Shown: positions 8,205-16,132 of the stretch, in pieces
How positions within the stretch are numbered: position 1 is the first letter of the stretch
Layout of the letters: every line of letters starts with the position of its first letter
DNA from: Eubacteriales bacterium
GTDB lineage: Bacteria; Bacillota; Clostridia; Lachnospirales; Lachnospiraceae
Reading direction: 5' to 3'
Assembly (NCBI GenBank): GCA_030537935.1
Contig: JAUNUY010000002.1
Coordinates: 62,001-126,000, forward strand
Length of the DNA: 64,000 nucleotides
Translations under genes and position numbers: made by a program
The notes under the pieces: generated by a model
What the model was told of the DNA's origin: nothing
Databases searched by the model: none
What the model saw: the letters and a program-made list of their open reading frames with translations, nothing else

Positions 8205-9146
8205 CTACCTCTTGGCCGTAATGCCGACCCAATCACCCGCATAGGTGCTTTCGAATCTCTTAAATCCGTATTGTTTCAATGCATCGATAACGCGGTCTTC
8301 CTTTTCCGCCAGAATACCGGACACAATCAGCCGCCCGTCACGCTTGAGATGCGGCAGAAAACACCCCGCCATCTCTTCAATAATCTCCGCCAGAAGGTTT
8401 GCCGTAATCAAATCATAGCGTCCGAAACCGACCTCTTCCGCCAAAACCCGATCCTCTATCAGATTCCCCTGAAACAGACGATAGGCTTTTTTGCCGACTT
8501 CGTTCACCCCGAAATTCTCCTTACAAACGCGTATTGCCTCCGGGTCAATATCGACCGCTGTCACTTGGTTGGCCCCCGACTTCAAGGCGGCAATACTTAA
8601 TATTCCGCTGCCGCAACCGATGTCGAGCACCTCACACCCCGGATGAATATTCTTCCGCAAGGCACACAGACAGAGTTGGGTCGTATCATGTAAACCCGTA
8701 CCGAAGGCGGTCCCCGGATCAATCCGTATTACGGGGCCGTCATGAGGGGGCGGTTCTATCCACGTCGGTGTCACCAAAATATCCGCCACGGTGAAGGGTT
8801 TAAAATGCTCTTTCCACTTATCTTTCCATGACGTATCATCCGCTTCACTCATAGTCAGCGTTCCGGCCCCGACATCAAAAAATTCTCGGAGTCGGGTGAC
8901 TTCCGCAACGACCATCTGTTCCGTCGCCCGGATATCCGCTCCCTCGGGTACGAAAAAACGTAAGACGGAAATCCCGTCATCCGTTTCTTCCGGCAAGATG
9001 TCCGCAAATATCCGCTGCCGATCCGCCTCGGACAGACCGGTCCGGTTGATAATCTCAACCCCCTCAATCCCCATCTCATTCAGATTGTAGGCCAGAATTT
9101 CCTCCGCCTCGGTTGTAGTCCGAATTTCAAATCGTGTAAACTTCAT
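8205..9146 (-). CDS. prmA: Ribosomal protein L11 methyltransferase PrmA
   Basis: A 313-residue class I SAM methyltransferase. The N-terminal substrate-recognition domain is followed by 'VLDIGCGSGILSIAALKSGA' (SAM motif I) and 'ITANLLAEIIEEM', the NxxA/L motif characteristic of PrmA. It trimethylates ribosomal protein L11. Start ATG 9146 is set by SD GAGGTGA; an upstream in-frame extension crosses the promoter and is rejected. First gene of the prmA-rsmE-desulfurase-thiI operon, driven by the near-perfect promoter at 9171-9199. Confidence 0.95.
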   Translation of the reverse strand: MKFTRFEIRTTTEAEEILAYNLNEMGIEGVEIINRTGLSEADRQRIFADILPEETDDGISVLRFFVPEGADIRATEQMVVAEVTRLREFFDVGAGTLTMSEADDTSWKDKWKEHFKPFTVADILVTPTWIEPPPHDGPVIRIDPGTAFGTGLHDTTQLCLCALRKNIHPGCEVLDIGCGSGILSIAALKSGANQVTAVDIDPEAIRVCKENFGVNEVGKKAYRLFQGNLIEDRVLAEEVGFGRYDLITANLLAEIIEEMAGCFLPHLKRDGRLIVSGILAEKEDRVIDALKQYGFKRFESTYAGDWVGITAKR

Positions 9147-9170
9147 CTTCTCACCTCTAAACATCCTGAA

Positions 9171-9199
9171 ATTGTAACATACGAAAAGTTTTCTGTCAA
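9171..9199 (-). promoter_or_regulatory. Promoter of prmA-rsmE-desulfurase-thiI
   Basis: Minus strand: -35 TTGACA (9199-9194), 17-bp spacer, -10 TACAAT (9176-9171). Near-consensus sigma-A type, 25 bp upstream of the prmA ATG. Confidence 0.85.
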
Positions 9200-9232
9200 A
9201 CTGACAGACCCCTGCCAAACACCCGAATACGT

Positions 9233-9278
9233 AAAAACAGTTACGATCGGTAACAACGATGTCACTGACCGTAACTGT
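9233..9278 (-). terminator. Terminator of the surface-protein operon
   Basis: On the minus strand a hairpin with arms ACAGTTACG and CGTAACTGT, with inner pairing around a longer loop, is followed by TTTTT. It lies about 55 bp after the acyltransferase stop. Confidence 0.75.
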
Positions 9279-9331
9279 CCGTCCATAAACGCCGAATTAT
9301 GCATTGATATTGGCGTAACGCCGTAACTTGC

Positions 9332-10411
9332 CTACAGAATCTTTCGCAACAGCGGCACTCGCCGTCCGACCGCCGTCAAGATGAACGACAGCAGGTAAAT
9401 GCCGATGACCGCCAATGCGAAGAGTAAGGGCCGGTTCAATAAATTGATACGCCAATGATGAAACAGCAGTCGAATGAAGACCATGTGTAACAGGTATACG
9501 CCAAACGATGTTTCATCCAAAAGACGTAAGATACGACCGCTCCGATGATTTCGAAACAAACGCTGTACGGTCAAAAAAAGACCGACCGCCTGTACAATGA
9601 TGAAAAGGGATGCATAGGACCAAAACCATGACCCCTTCGTCTCCAGTCCCGTCCTCATCATATAGATGAAGATGAATCCCGAAGCCGCCGTCCCCGCCAG
9701 AAAAAGCGGAATCCCCAAACGACGGAAACGGCCCGTCCGCAGACCATATCCCAAGAGCAGATAAAGCGGAAAAATAGTCGTCACCGGAATGGTAAAGCCG
9801 ATGACAAAGCCCGTACTTTGCAAAAAGGGAACAATAGACAGGAAGACTACCAGTATACCCGTCAGAACGTACAGTTCCCGACGGGACGAAGCAATCAGTG
9901 CTCGTTGAAAAAAGGGCATCAACAAGTACAGTCCAATCAGCAAGTACAGGTACCAGAGGTGCGTCCAACCATCTCCGACAATAATATGCCGAAAGGCCTC
10001 TACAATCCGTTCTCCATTCATCGGTGTGCCCGAAGCCACCACGTCAAAGAGGGCGAAAAGCGGTGTCCAAACCACTAATGCGCCAAGGATGCGCGGCAGA
10101 TACCGAGTGTAGACCTTCCGACATGTGAGCGGTTTTTCCGGTGTCAAGAGGAGTGCACCCGTCACCATGAGAAAACACGGAACGGCCCATAAAAGCTCAT
10201 TCGTCAGCAACGCCGCCCATTCGATGACGGCACCGCTCAATTGTGTTTGAAACAAATTATAGGAAACGTATAGTGCATGCAAAAGAACAACCGCCCATAC
10301 GGCAAGGACACGTAAAAGACGATACGCCGCTATATCCGCCATACACTTCCCGTTCGCATCTTTCCCCGCCGCAGGCACGCCTGTCGTCTTATCAGTTGAG
10401 TATCGCGTCAT
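9332..10411 (-). CDS. Membrane acyltransferase (acyltransferase 3 / OafA-like)
   Basis: About 330-360 residues with roughly ten membrane segments. The N-terminal 'YRLLRVLAVWAVVLLHALYV' carries the family R-x10-H pattern, and a later 'DETSFGVYLLHMVFIRLLFH' is typical of the last conserved helix. Such enzymes O-acylate extracellular polysaccharides or peptidoglycan using cytoplasmic acyl-CoA. The start is unclear: ATG 10411 overlaps the preceding lipoprotein gene by 20 bp; ATG 10342 begins just before the first helix and has GGGAAG upstream; ATG 10429 has no ribosome site. It is the last gene of the three-gene surface operon, so a cell-wall or glycan substrate is likely. Confidence 0.85.
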   Translation of the reverse strand: MTRYSTDKTTGVPAAGKDANGKCMADIAAYRLLRVLAVWAVVLLHALYVSYNLFQTQLSGAVIEWAALLTNELLWAVPCFLMVTGALLLTPEKPLTCRKVYTRYLPRILGALVVWTPLFALFDVVASGTPMNGERIVEAFRHIIVGDGWTHLWYLYLLIGLYLLMPFFQRALIASSRRELYVLTGILVVFLSIVPFLQSTGFVIGFTIPVTTIFPLYLLLGYGLRTGRFRRLGIPLFLAGTAASGFIFIYMMRTGLETKGSWFWSYASLFIIVQAVGLFLTVQRLFRNHRSGRILRLLDETSFGVYLLHMVFIRLLFHHWRINLLNRPLLFALAVIGIYLLSFILTAVGRRVPLLRKIL

Positions 10412-11162
10412 TGACACATCCGTTATCATTTACAGTGGGGGCTGCAGGGGCTGCAGGAGCGACGGGCGTTGCGGGGGCGACAGGGGCTTTTGGCGTAATC
10501 GGCGCAACCGGTGCTTCCGGCTGTCCGGGATCCTCGGAAACCGCCTCATCGGCTTTCCGTTCCGCCTCTTCTTTCGCCTTCCGTGCCGCTTCTTCCTTTT
10601 CTTTCCGTTCCGCTTCCTCTTTTTTCTGCCGCTCGGCCTCTTCTTTTTTCATTTTTTCTGCCGCTTCTTCCGCCGCCTTCTTGACCTCGTCCGCTATTTT
10701 ACACTCAGCATCCCGCGTTGTCATGTCCTTTTTGCTCTCTTCGGAAATATAGGCCAGAAAAGCAATCGACTGATTTTCATAATTTTCAAAGCGAATAGCA
10801 CCCTCTTTCATATCTGCCGGCGGAAAATCATGCAAAATTCGCTCCGTATTCTCTTCCGTTTTAACCACCAGGGCACATTTGGCATTGCCCGTCTCCGGAA
10901 GGTGAATTTGCCGACGTTCATCGGGTGCAAATCCTTCCGTCATCTGCAACGTTTTTTCTTCGGCCTTGTCACCCTCACCGATTTTTAAACGTAACTCCGT
11001 CAAAGTCATGCCGGATTCATTCTTCAAGATGACCGTTCGTGCATCCTCCGGATTCCCCACGGTCTTCAACGCTTCCTTACCACAACCGGTGAATGCGAAG
11101 CCGACGATAAACAGCAGTGCCGGAAAAATCAGCAGATGACTCAGCATTTTCAATTTATTCAT
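10392..11162 (-). CDS. Lipoprotein with charged coiled coil and Pro/Ala-rich tail
   Basis: 256 residues. Signal peptide with lipobox 'FTGC' (Cys27) predicts a lipid-anchored surface protein. A folded N-terminal half (about 40-150) has no recognised domain. It is followed by a strongly charged Ala/Glu/Lys heptad-like segment (about 155-210), with repeated 'KEEAERK' units, predicted as a long helix. The tail (about 215-245) is a Pro/Val/Ala repeat ('APVAPATPVAPAAPAAPT') resembling wall-spanning linkers, ending with a conserved-looking Cys. Start ATG 11162 with SD AAAGGATG. Co-transcribed with the repeat protein upstream. Function unknown. Confidence 0.8.
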   Translation of the reverse strand: MNKLKMLSHLLIFPALLFIVGFAFTGCGKEALKTVGNPEDARTVILKNESGMTLTELRLKIGEGDKAEEKTLQMTEGFAPDERRQIHLPETGNAKCALVVKTEENTERILHDFPPADMKEGAIRFENYENQSIAFLAYISEESKKDMTTRDAECKIADEVKKAAEEAAEKMKKEEAERQKKEEAERKEKEEAARKAKEEAERKADEAVSEDPGQPEAPVAPITPKAPVAPATPVAPAAPAAPTVNDNGCVNDAILN

Positions 11163-11183
11163 AATTCATCCTTTCAGTATCCG

Positions 11184-12911
11184 CTAGCGCGGCATTACCC
11201 CGTACCACTTATACTTCAGGGTCCCGCTATCCCCGTAGTTAATCATATAGCCGTTTCGACCCAACTCCACGGTGAAGTCCGGATCGCATACATAAGTTTT
11301 TCCGTCTTTTACAACTTCCACCCATGAATGCGGACCAACTCTACCGCCGCCAAGACCAACGGCTCCGTAGATATGAGAAGCCTTGTAGCCCATCAAATCG
11401 GCCATGTAATAGAATACGCCGGCCATACCGTAGCAGTTCCCGGATCCGTTTTGGAACGTATTCGTTGCAAAGTAGTACGACCCGGAATTTGGACTCGTCG
11501 TCATGGTTCTGTAGCGCAGACTCGTTGCATATTGAAATGCATTTCTCAAACTCCGACCGCGAATCGCCAGAATCTCACCCGCTGCCTGGTACGCTTTGTT
11601 CCAAATACCGTTCGGCGCGATGTAATAACCGTCCACCTTTGTGTCGGTTGCCATGGAACCTTCGACCTTGCCTTCCGGATTATTTTTCGGCCAGAAGTAG
11701 TAATAGTCCCGACCAAAGGCAACCCAGCCCGTCGCCATATCACCGCTCTGACGCAGATAGTACCAACGACCGCCACTATAGAACCAACCCGACTTCATCG
11801 CACCGGAACTGTCAAATACGTACCATTTATCTCCGATAATACGCCATACGTTGGCCACCATCTTACCGGTTTCCGGTTCAAAGTAATACCAGTGACCGCC
11901 AATCTTCCGCCATTCATTAACGGCTTTAGCACCGCTTCGGTTATAATGATACCAGTTTTTGCCGTCATAGTGCCAGCCCGTTATCATCGCGGTATTTGCA
12001 TCGAATCGATACACCGTATTGCCGATCTTATGGTCTCCCTGTGCCATGGTATGGCCGTTTTGATCGAAATAGTACCAGTGACCGCCAATCTTTTTCCATT
12101 CATTGATATAGGTTAAATCCTGTTCATTTGCATACGCCCAACGATTCCCGCTTACCGTATCCCATGAATGCTTCAGATGTCCGCCCCACGAACGAAAATA
12201 GTATTTCTTTCCGTTAATGACCCGTGCGGTCTCGGCCAACATATTGCCGCTCTCATCAAAGAAATACCAGTGTCCATCGATGAAATCCCAGCAATATGTC
12301 ACACGCGCACCATTCGATTTATAGTATGCCCATACCTTGCCATCATAATGCCAGCCCGTTATCATTGCGGACTGTTCATTGAAGCGATAATGTGCACCGC
12401 CGATGGCAAAATCACCGCTTATGAGCGCATGACCCGTTTCATTAAAATAGTACCAGAGATTGTTATGCTTCAACCACTGCGACGCATAAGCATTCCCGTT
12501 TGCATCCGCATAAGAACGGATGCCGCCGTTATGAAACCATCCGGATTTCAACATTGCACCGTCCGGCTTGAAAAAACGTTTGACACCGTTGACAACGACC
12601 ACCTTATCCGCAGCCATAACGCCCGCCGCATCAAAATAATAAGTTACACCGTCGATTTCTTTCAACCCGCCGGTCAACGGCTCGCCCTTCTCATCGTAAT
12701 AATATTTTTTACCATCGATTACCTGCCACCCGGTTAATTTGGCGGGCTGCACGACACTGCCGTCGGGATTCGTCCCCGCCGTGCCGACATCATGCATTGT
12801 CACGGCGTTGTTATCCGTCACAATACCCGTGCCATCTTGCGCATGTACCATCGCAACGGTGCAAAGAGCGATTACGGCACCGCCGAACAACTGAAACGCT
12901 TTTCTTCTCAT
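11184..12911 (-). CDS. Secreted cell-wall-binding-repeat protein with transglutaminase-like domain
   Basis: 575 residues. A Sec signal peptide (about 1-24) is followed by roughly eighteen ~20-residue aromatic repeats (W/Y-Y-F...G; residues 58-435) of the choline-binding/glucan-binding type ('GGHWYYFDQNGHTMAQG'). The C-terminal domain (about 445-575) has a transglutaminase/NlpC-like triad: Cys493 in 'GNCYGMAG', His528 in 'GPHSWVEV', Asp543 in 'CDPDF'. Residues 117-239 and 242-363 are an internal duplication. The catalytic domain may be a protease or crosslinker. Start ATG 12911 with SD GAGGG. It leads the surface operon and has a strong promoter. Ligand of the repeats is unknown. Confidence 0.88.
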   Translation of the reverse strand: MRRKAFQLFGGAVIALCTVAMVHAQDGTGIVTDNNAVTMHDVGTAGTNPDGSVVQPAKLTGWQVIDGKKYYYDEKGEPLTGGLKEIDGVTYYFDAAGVMAADKVVVVNGVKRFFKPDGAMLKSGWFHNGGIRSYADANGNAYASQWLKHNNLWYYFNETGHALISGDFAIGGAHYRFNEQSAMITGWHYDGKVWAYYKSNGARVTYCWDFIDGHWYFFDESGNMLAETARVINGKKYYFRSWGGHLKHSWDTVSGNRWAYANEQDLTYINEWKKIGGHWYYFDQNGHTMAQGDHKIGNTVYRFDANTAMITGWHYDGKNWYHYNRSGAKAVNEWRKIGGHWYYFEPETGKMVANVWRIIGDKWYVFDSSGAMKSGWFYSGGRWYYLRQSGDMATGWVAFGRDYYYFWPKNNPEGKVEGSMATDTKVDGYYIAPNGIWNKAYQAAGEILAIRGRSLRNAFQYATSLRYRTMTTSPNSGSYYFATNTFQNGSGNCYGMAGVFYYMADLMGYKASHIYGAVGLGGGRVGPHSWVEVVKDGKTYVCDPDFTVELGRNGYMINYGDSGTLKYKWYGVMPR

Positions 12912-12977
12912 CTTACCCTCTCAATCATAAATCAATCCATACAACCATTTGTATCAACCTATCTTCAATCGCATATC

Positions 12978-13006
12978 ATTATAGCCGATGGGACTTTATA
13001 AATCAA
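12978..13006 (-). promoter_or_regulatory. Promoter of the surface-protein operon
   Basis: Minus strand: -35 TTGATT (13006-13001), 17-bp spacer, -10 TATAAT (12983-12978). About 60 nt of leader precede the ATG at 12911. Confidence 0.8.
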
Positions 13007-13151
13007 GAAAACTGGGAGAAATTCCCGTCTTTAAAAATTTGCTCCACAGTCTGTTTGTTTACAAACTACATCCGACCCGCCCCTTATTCCAAATGGGTTT
13101 TCCATGACGGGAAGCAGCTGAAATTTATATCCGGCGCAAGGTGCTTCTTAC
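13007..13151. other. Gene-free stretch between two operons
   Basis: The 376-bp interval 12912-13287 has the promoter above at one end and the terminator hairpin at 13152-13195 at the other. The middle has no credible ORF, ribosome site, tRNA or clear repeat. I see nothing functional in it. Confidence 0.5.
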
Positions 13152-13195
13152 AAAATGAAAGTCGTCCAAATGAGAACATCCCATTTGGACGACTT
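13152..13195 (-). terminator. Terminator of the iron/ABC operon
   Basis: A perfect 14-bp inverted repeat, AAGTCGTCCAAATG (13159-13172) and its complement (13182-13195), with a 9-nt loop. On the minus strand it is followed by TTTCATTTTG. It ends the operon that begins at the P19-like gene, about 90 bp past the last stop codon. Confidence 0.75.
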
Positions 13196-13287
13196 GCCGT
13201 TATATCCGTATTGTCTTCAATACATGTTTATCCGCTTCCGCCATGAACAATGTCGTAAGACATCGACATCATCCGACAAAGAAGCGC

Positions 13288-13977
13288 TTACTCTTGTGTC
13301 GACTTCAAATGTGTCCCTTCGGTCAATCGACCGGCGGACATGGTGTACACCGTTTTCCCATAGGCCAATGTGTCCAGTTCATGGGTCACAATCAGAAGCG
13401 TTGTACCGTCCCGATTGATTTTTTGAAAAATTTCCATCACCGCCTCGGTATTTTCAATATCCAAATCCGCTGTCGGCTCATCGGCAATCAATATCTTCGG
13501 ATCATTCATCAACCCCCGGGCAATCAGAACCCGGCGCAATTCACCGCCGGATAATTCCGCCGGATAGGCATCCCGCATATCCTCAAGACCGAGCATCTCA
13601 ATGAGATAGGCCGCCCGGCCCATCGGGTCACCCTCGCGTTTATATAGAAAATACGGCAGTGAAATGTTATCGAAGACATTCAGATTGTACAGCAAGTCCG
13701 CCCCCTGTGGAACGAACCCGATGTTGAAATTCCGAAACTTCGACATCTCCGCATCCTTCTTTTCCGTGATTTCTTCCCCGGCCAGACGAATGCTACCGCC
13801 GGTCGGTGTCAGCAAGCCGCTCACCATATTCAAGAGGGTGGACTTACCGCTGCCGGAACGACCGATGATATGGACGAAATCGCCCGCATCAATCTGAAGA
13901 CAAACCTCATCCACTGCACGAAATGTTTTTCCACCGCGGACATATTCCTTTGTCACATTGTTCAAATCCAGTATCAT
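13288..13977 (-). CDS. ABC transporter ATP-binding protein (MacB/LolD type), second set
   Basis: 229 residues. Walker A 'GRSGSGKST', Q-loop 'FVPQGADLL', signature 'LSGGELRR', Walker B 'ILIADEPTADLD', H-loop 'VTHE'. It groups with the ATPases that partner FtsX-fold permeases (MacB, LolD). The ATG at 13977 overlaps the permease stop in TAATG, so the two are translated together; a longer frame upstream is just overlap with the permease gene. It is the last gene of the iron locus and is inferred to power the permease at 13977-15185, as mechanotransmission or substrate release rather than classical import. Confidence 0.92.
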   Translation of the reverse strand: MILDLNNVTKEYVRGGKTFRAVDEVCLQIDAGDFVHIIGRSGSGKSTLLNMVSGLLTPTGGSIRLAGEEITEKKDAEMSKFRNFNIGFVPQGADLLYNLNVFDNISLPYFLYKREGDPMGRAAYLIEMLGLEDMRDAYPAELSGGELRRVLIARGLMNDPKILIADEPTADLDIENTEAVMEIFQKINRDGTTLLIVTHELDTLAYGKTVYTMSAGRLTEGTHLKSTQE

Positions 13978-15185
13978 TACATCCCCCTTGTCGAGGTATA
14001 GGCATCCCGCCGCGCCACCTTCACACCCGCATAGAGCGAGGCAACGGGACCGGTCAGCACGCCGATTAACAGACAGGCACCCGCATAGAGCAGCAGGCTG
14101 CCCCACTCGGGAATCAAATAGGGGATACTCAGCACCTCACTCATCTTCGGCAAGACGATAAATGAAATGAATCCGCCAACACCCACACCGAGAACGGCAC
14201 CGAATGCCGAGATTATCGCCGCCTCCCGTAGAATCAATCCCAGGAGCTTCCCTCGCGTTGCACCGATAACACGGAGAATGTTCATTTCCTTCTTCCGCTC
14301 ATTGACAATGACTGAGAAAATCATCGCTAAAACGATGGCCGCAACCACCCACAACAGAACAAGGGTGAACTTGATATAACCGGAAAGAATCCGAAGATTG
14401 GCGGCAATCGGTCCGGCAAAACTCTTGCTGTTGAAGCCGTACATCTTATCCTCTTTCAGCTCTTCCGTGATGGTACGGGCCGCCTTTTCCGCGTCCGTTC
14501 CGGGCTTGAGTTTCACCATGATAATGGATACCAAGTCATGCTTTTCCGCATCATAGCTCATCTTCAACCGCTGAGAGGAAAGGGCCAGCTCCCGTGCCGT
14601 ATCCATATCCATGAACACGCAGGCATCGAAACCGATGCCCGTCCGCTCCAGCTTGCCAACTATACGCATGGTCTTTCCGAGATAGCGGACCTCTTCGCCG
14701 ACGGCACTTGGTACCTTATCCCCGATGATGACTTCATCCTCCGCCAGGCGTCCGTGATAGACTTGTTCCAGCCACGGCTTGACGATGAAATCCGTCTCCT
14801 CGTCGAATCCGATCAGTTGAACCGGATAGGAACAGCAGGATGCCTTCATTGTCGTAATGTAAAGTTGCGGCGATGCCGTATCGATGAAATCGAATCGCTT
14901 CAATTTACTCAAAGAGTCGGGCGGCATATATACATCTGAGGGCTTACCCGTCAGCAGTACACCTTTCACCGTCCCCTTGTAGCCATGCGGTGCGACAATC
15001 AAATCTGCACCCAAACGATTCGTCAGGCTGGTCACACCCCGATGAAGGCTGACCGATGTCAGTGTCCCTACCATTAAAGCACCTGTAAATAACAGTACAA
15101 GGAGAATCAGGCTGAAACTCCGAAAGGGTTTCCGCCTGATATTCTCGACCGCTATACGATGACTCGTTAACGCTTTTCTTTGCAT
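13977..15185 (-). CDS. FtsX/MacB-type ABC permease, second set
   Basis: 402 residues with the FtsX-fold layout: one N-terminal membrane helix (about 22-45), a large extracytoplasmic domain (about 50-265), then three helices (about 275-385) including the 'VNERKKEMNILRVIGATRGK' coupling segment. The outer domain contains a CC pair in 'KASCCSYPVQ'. It begins in TGATG overlap with the DUF4418 gene and overlaps the ATPase gene, so the three are coupled. It differs from the two permeases at 16831-19355, so it probably forms a homodimer with its own ATPase. The Cys pair hints at redox or metal handling, which is inference. Confidence 0.9.
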   Translation of the reverse strand: MQRKALTSHRIAVENIRRKPFRSFSLILLVLLFTGALMVGTLTSVSLHRGVTSLTNRLGADLIVAPHGYKGTVKGVLLTGKPSDVYMPPDSLSKLKRFDFIDTASPQLYITTMKASCCSYPVQLIGFDEETDFIVKPWLEQVYHGRLAEDEVIIGDKVPSAVGEEVRYLGKTMRIVGKLERTGIGFDACVFMDMDTARELALSSQRLKMSYDAEKHDLVSIIMVKLKPGTDAEKAARTITEELKEDKMYGFNSKSFAGPIAANLRILSGYIKFTLVLLWVVAAIVLAMIFSVIVNERKKEMNILRVIGATRGKLLGLILREAAIISAFGAVLGVGVGGFISFIVLPKMSEVLSIPYLIPEWGSLLLYAGACLLIGVLTGPVASLYAGVKVARRDAYTSTRGM

Positions 15186-15640
15186 CAGCCTTCTCTTCGT
15201 CCTAAAAATCGCATAATCAAACCGATGATACTCAGTGCGAGTACCACGCCCAGCACGATATTCATAATGGGCATCATGGATTGATGACAGGCCATGTCCG
15301 GGCTCTTACATACGCCGCACATCCAGCCGCCTTCCTTCATGGGTACGCCATTACCGATTTTAATAATTCCGCGCGGAATCAAATATCCGAGTACGGCGGC
15401 TACCGCTGCAAGCAGATACATGACGATACTCACGCCGCGATTCTTGATGAAAATGGCGAGTAATGCCGCCACGATAACAACACCGCCTAAAATGGTCAAT
15501 CCGATCGCACTGTAATGACAACCCATGGGCTGCCCGTTTTTCATAAAATGACCATGTGCCGCGCAGTCGGTGTTGAGGGGAATGGCCGTCATGGCAATAC
15601 CCGCAATTAACAGTAAAACACTAATAATTTTGTTCTTCAT
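15185..15640 (-). CDS. DUF4418 membrane protein, Cys-rich
   Basis: 151 residues with four predicted membrane helices (about 5-21, 45-66, 70-88, 124-142). Outward loops carry Cys26, His29, Cys41, His42 and a 'CGVC' (108-111) plus Cys118, His119: enough ligands for a metal or redox disulfide site. This matches DUF4418, a family of unknown function found next to FtsX-like permeases. It starts at ATG 15640 behind AGAGGTAA and its TGA overlaps the ATG of the next permease. Location between an FMN lipoprotein and an ABC pair suggests a membrane redox or metal-relay role. Confidence 0.8.
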   Translation of the reverse strand: MKNKIISVLLLIAGIAMTAIPLNTDCAAHGHFMKNGQPMGCHYSAIGLTILGGVVIVAALLAIFIKNRGVSIVMYLLAAVAAVLGYLIPRGIIKIGNGVPMKEGGWMCGVCKSPDMACHQSMMPIMNIVLGVVLALSIIGLIMRFLGRREG

Positions 15641-15652
15641 AGTACGTTACCT

Positions 15653-16132
15653 CTATTCTTTCGCTTTTTTAAGCGCGGCTTTTGCTACTTCAATAAACTC
15701 GTCGTAACTTATAGTCGCTCCGGTTACCGTATCTACATCATTAATATTCTGCTTCTCAACGAGTTGATTGCAGTACTCCTTTAATCCGGCCACGGCCTTC
15801 TGCGCCTTCTTTTGACTCAGGGGCGCACCGTCCCGACCGTAATTTTCATCCTTGGGCTGTCCCTTCGCGTCCTTCGCCTTGTACTCACAGGAAGTAATCT
15901 TCCCGTCCTTGATGACGATTGTCACGTCCGCCTCGCCCAATACGGTCGAACCGGAGGGATTGTCCTCGGACTCTTCGAATTCATCAAATTCTTCTTTCGG
16001 TACGTCATTGGCATCAACATGCGCCGTATAGGTGCCATCCTTATAGGAAACTTTTCCACATCCGGACAGATTCAAAACCGTAAGAAATGCAACGGCCAGT
16101 ACCGCCACCCGTAATAATTTACTCTTTCTCAC
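15653..16132 (-). CDS. FMN-binding-domain lipoprotein
   Basis: 159 residues. Signal peptide with lipobox 'LSGC' (Cys25), then an FMN-binding domain with 'GEADVTIVIKDGKITSCEY' and the flavinylation motif 'DTVTGAT' (134-140), where Thr140 is the expected site of covalent FMN attachment by ApbE. Such domains carry electrons outside the membrane. An acidic insert (about 43-60) is unusual. I chose GTG 16132 (SD GGAGG, 6-nt spacing): it overlaps the ATPase stop by 14 bp, and the longer frame reads through ATPase codons. No apbE is seen in the window. Confidence 0.88.
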   Translation of the reverse strand: MRKSKLLRVAVLAVAFLTVLNLSGCGKVSYKDGTYTAHVDANDVPKEEFDEFEESEDNPSGSTVLGEADVTIVIKDGKITSCEYKAKDAKGQPKDENYGRDGAPLSQKKAQKAVAGLKEYCNQLVEKQNINDVDTVTGATISYDEFIEVAKAALKKAKE

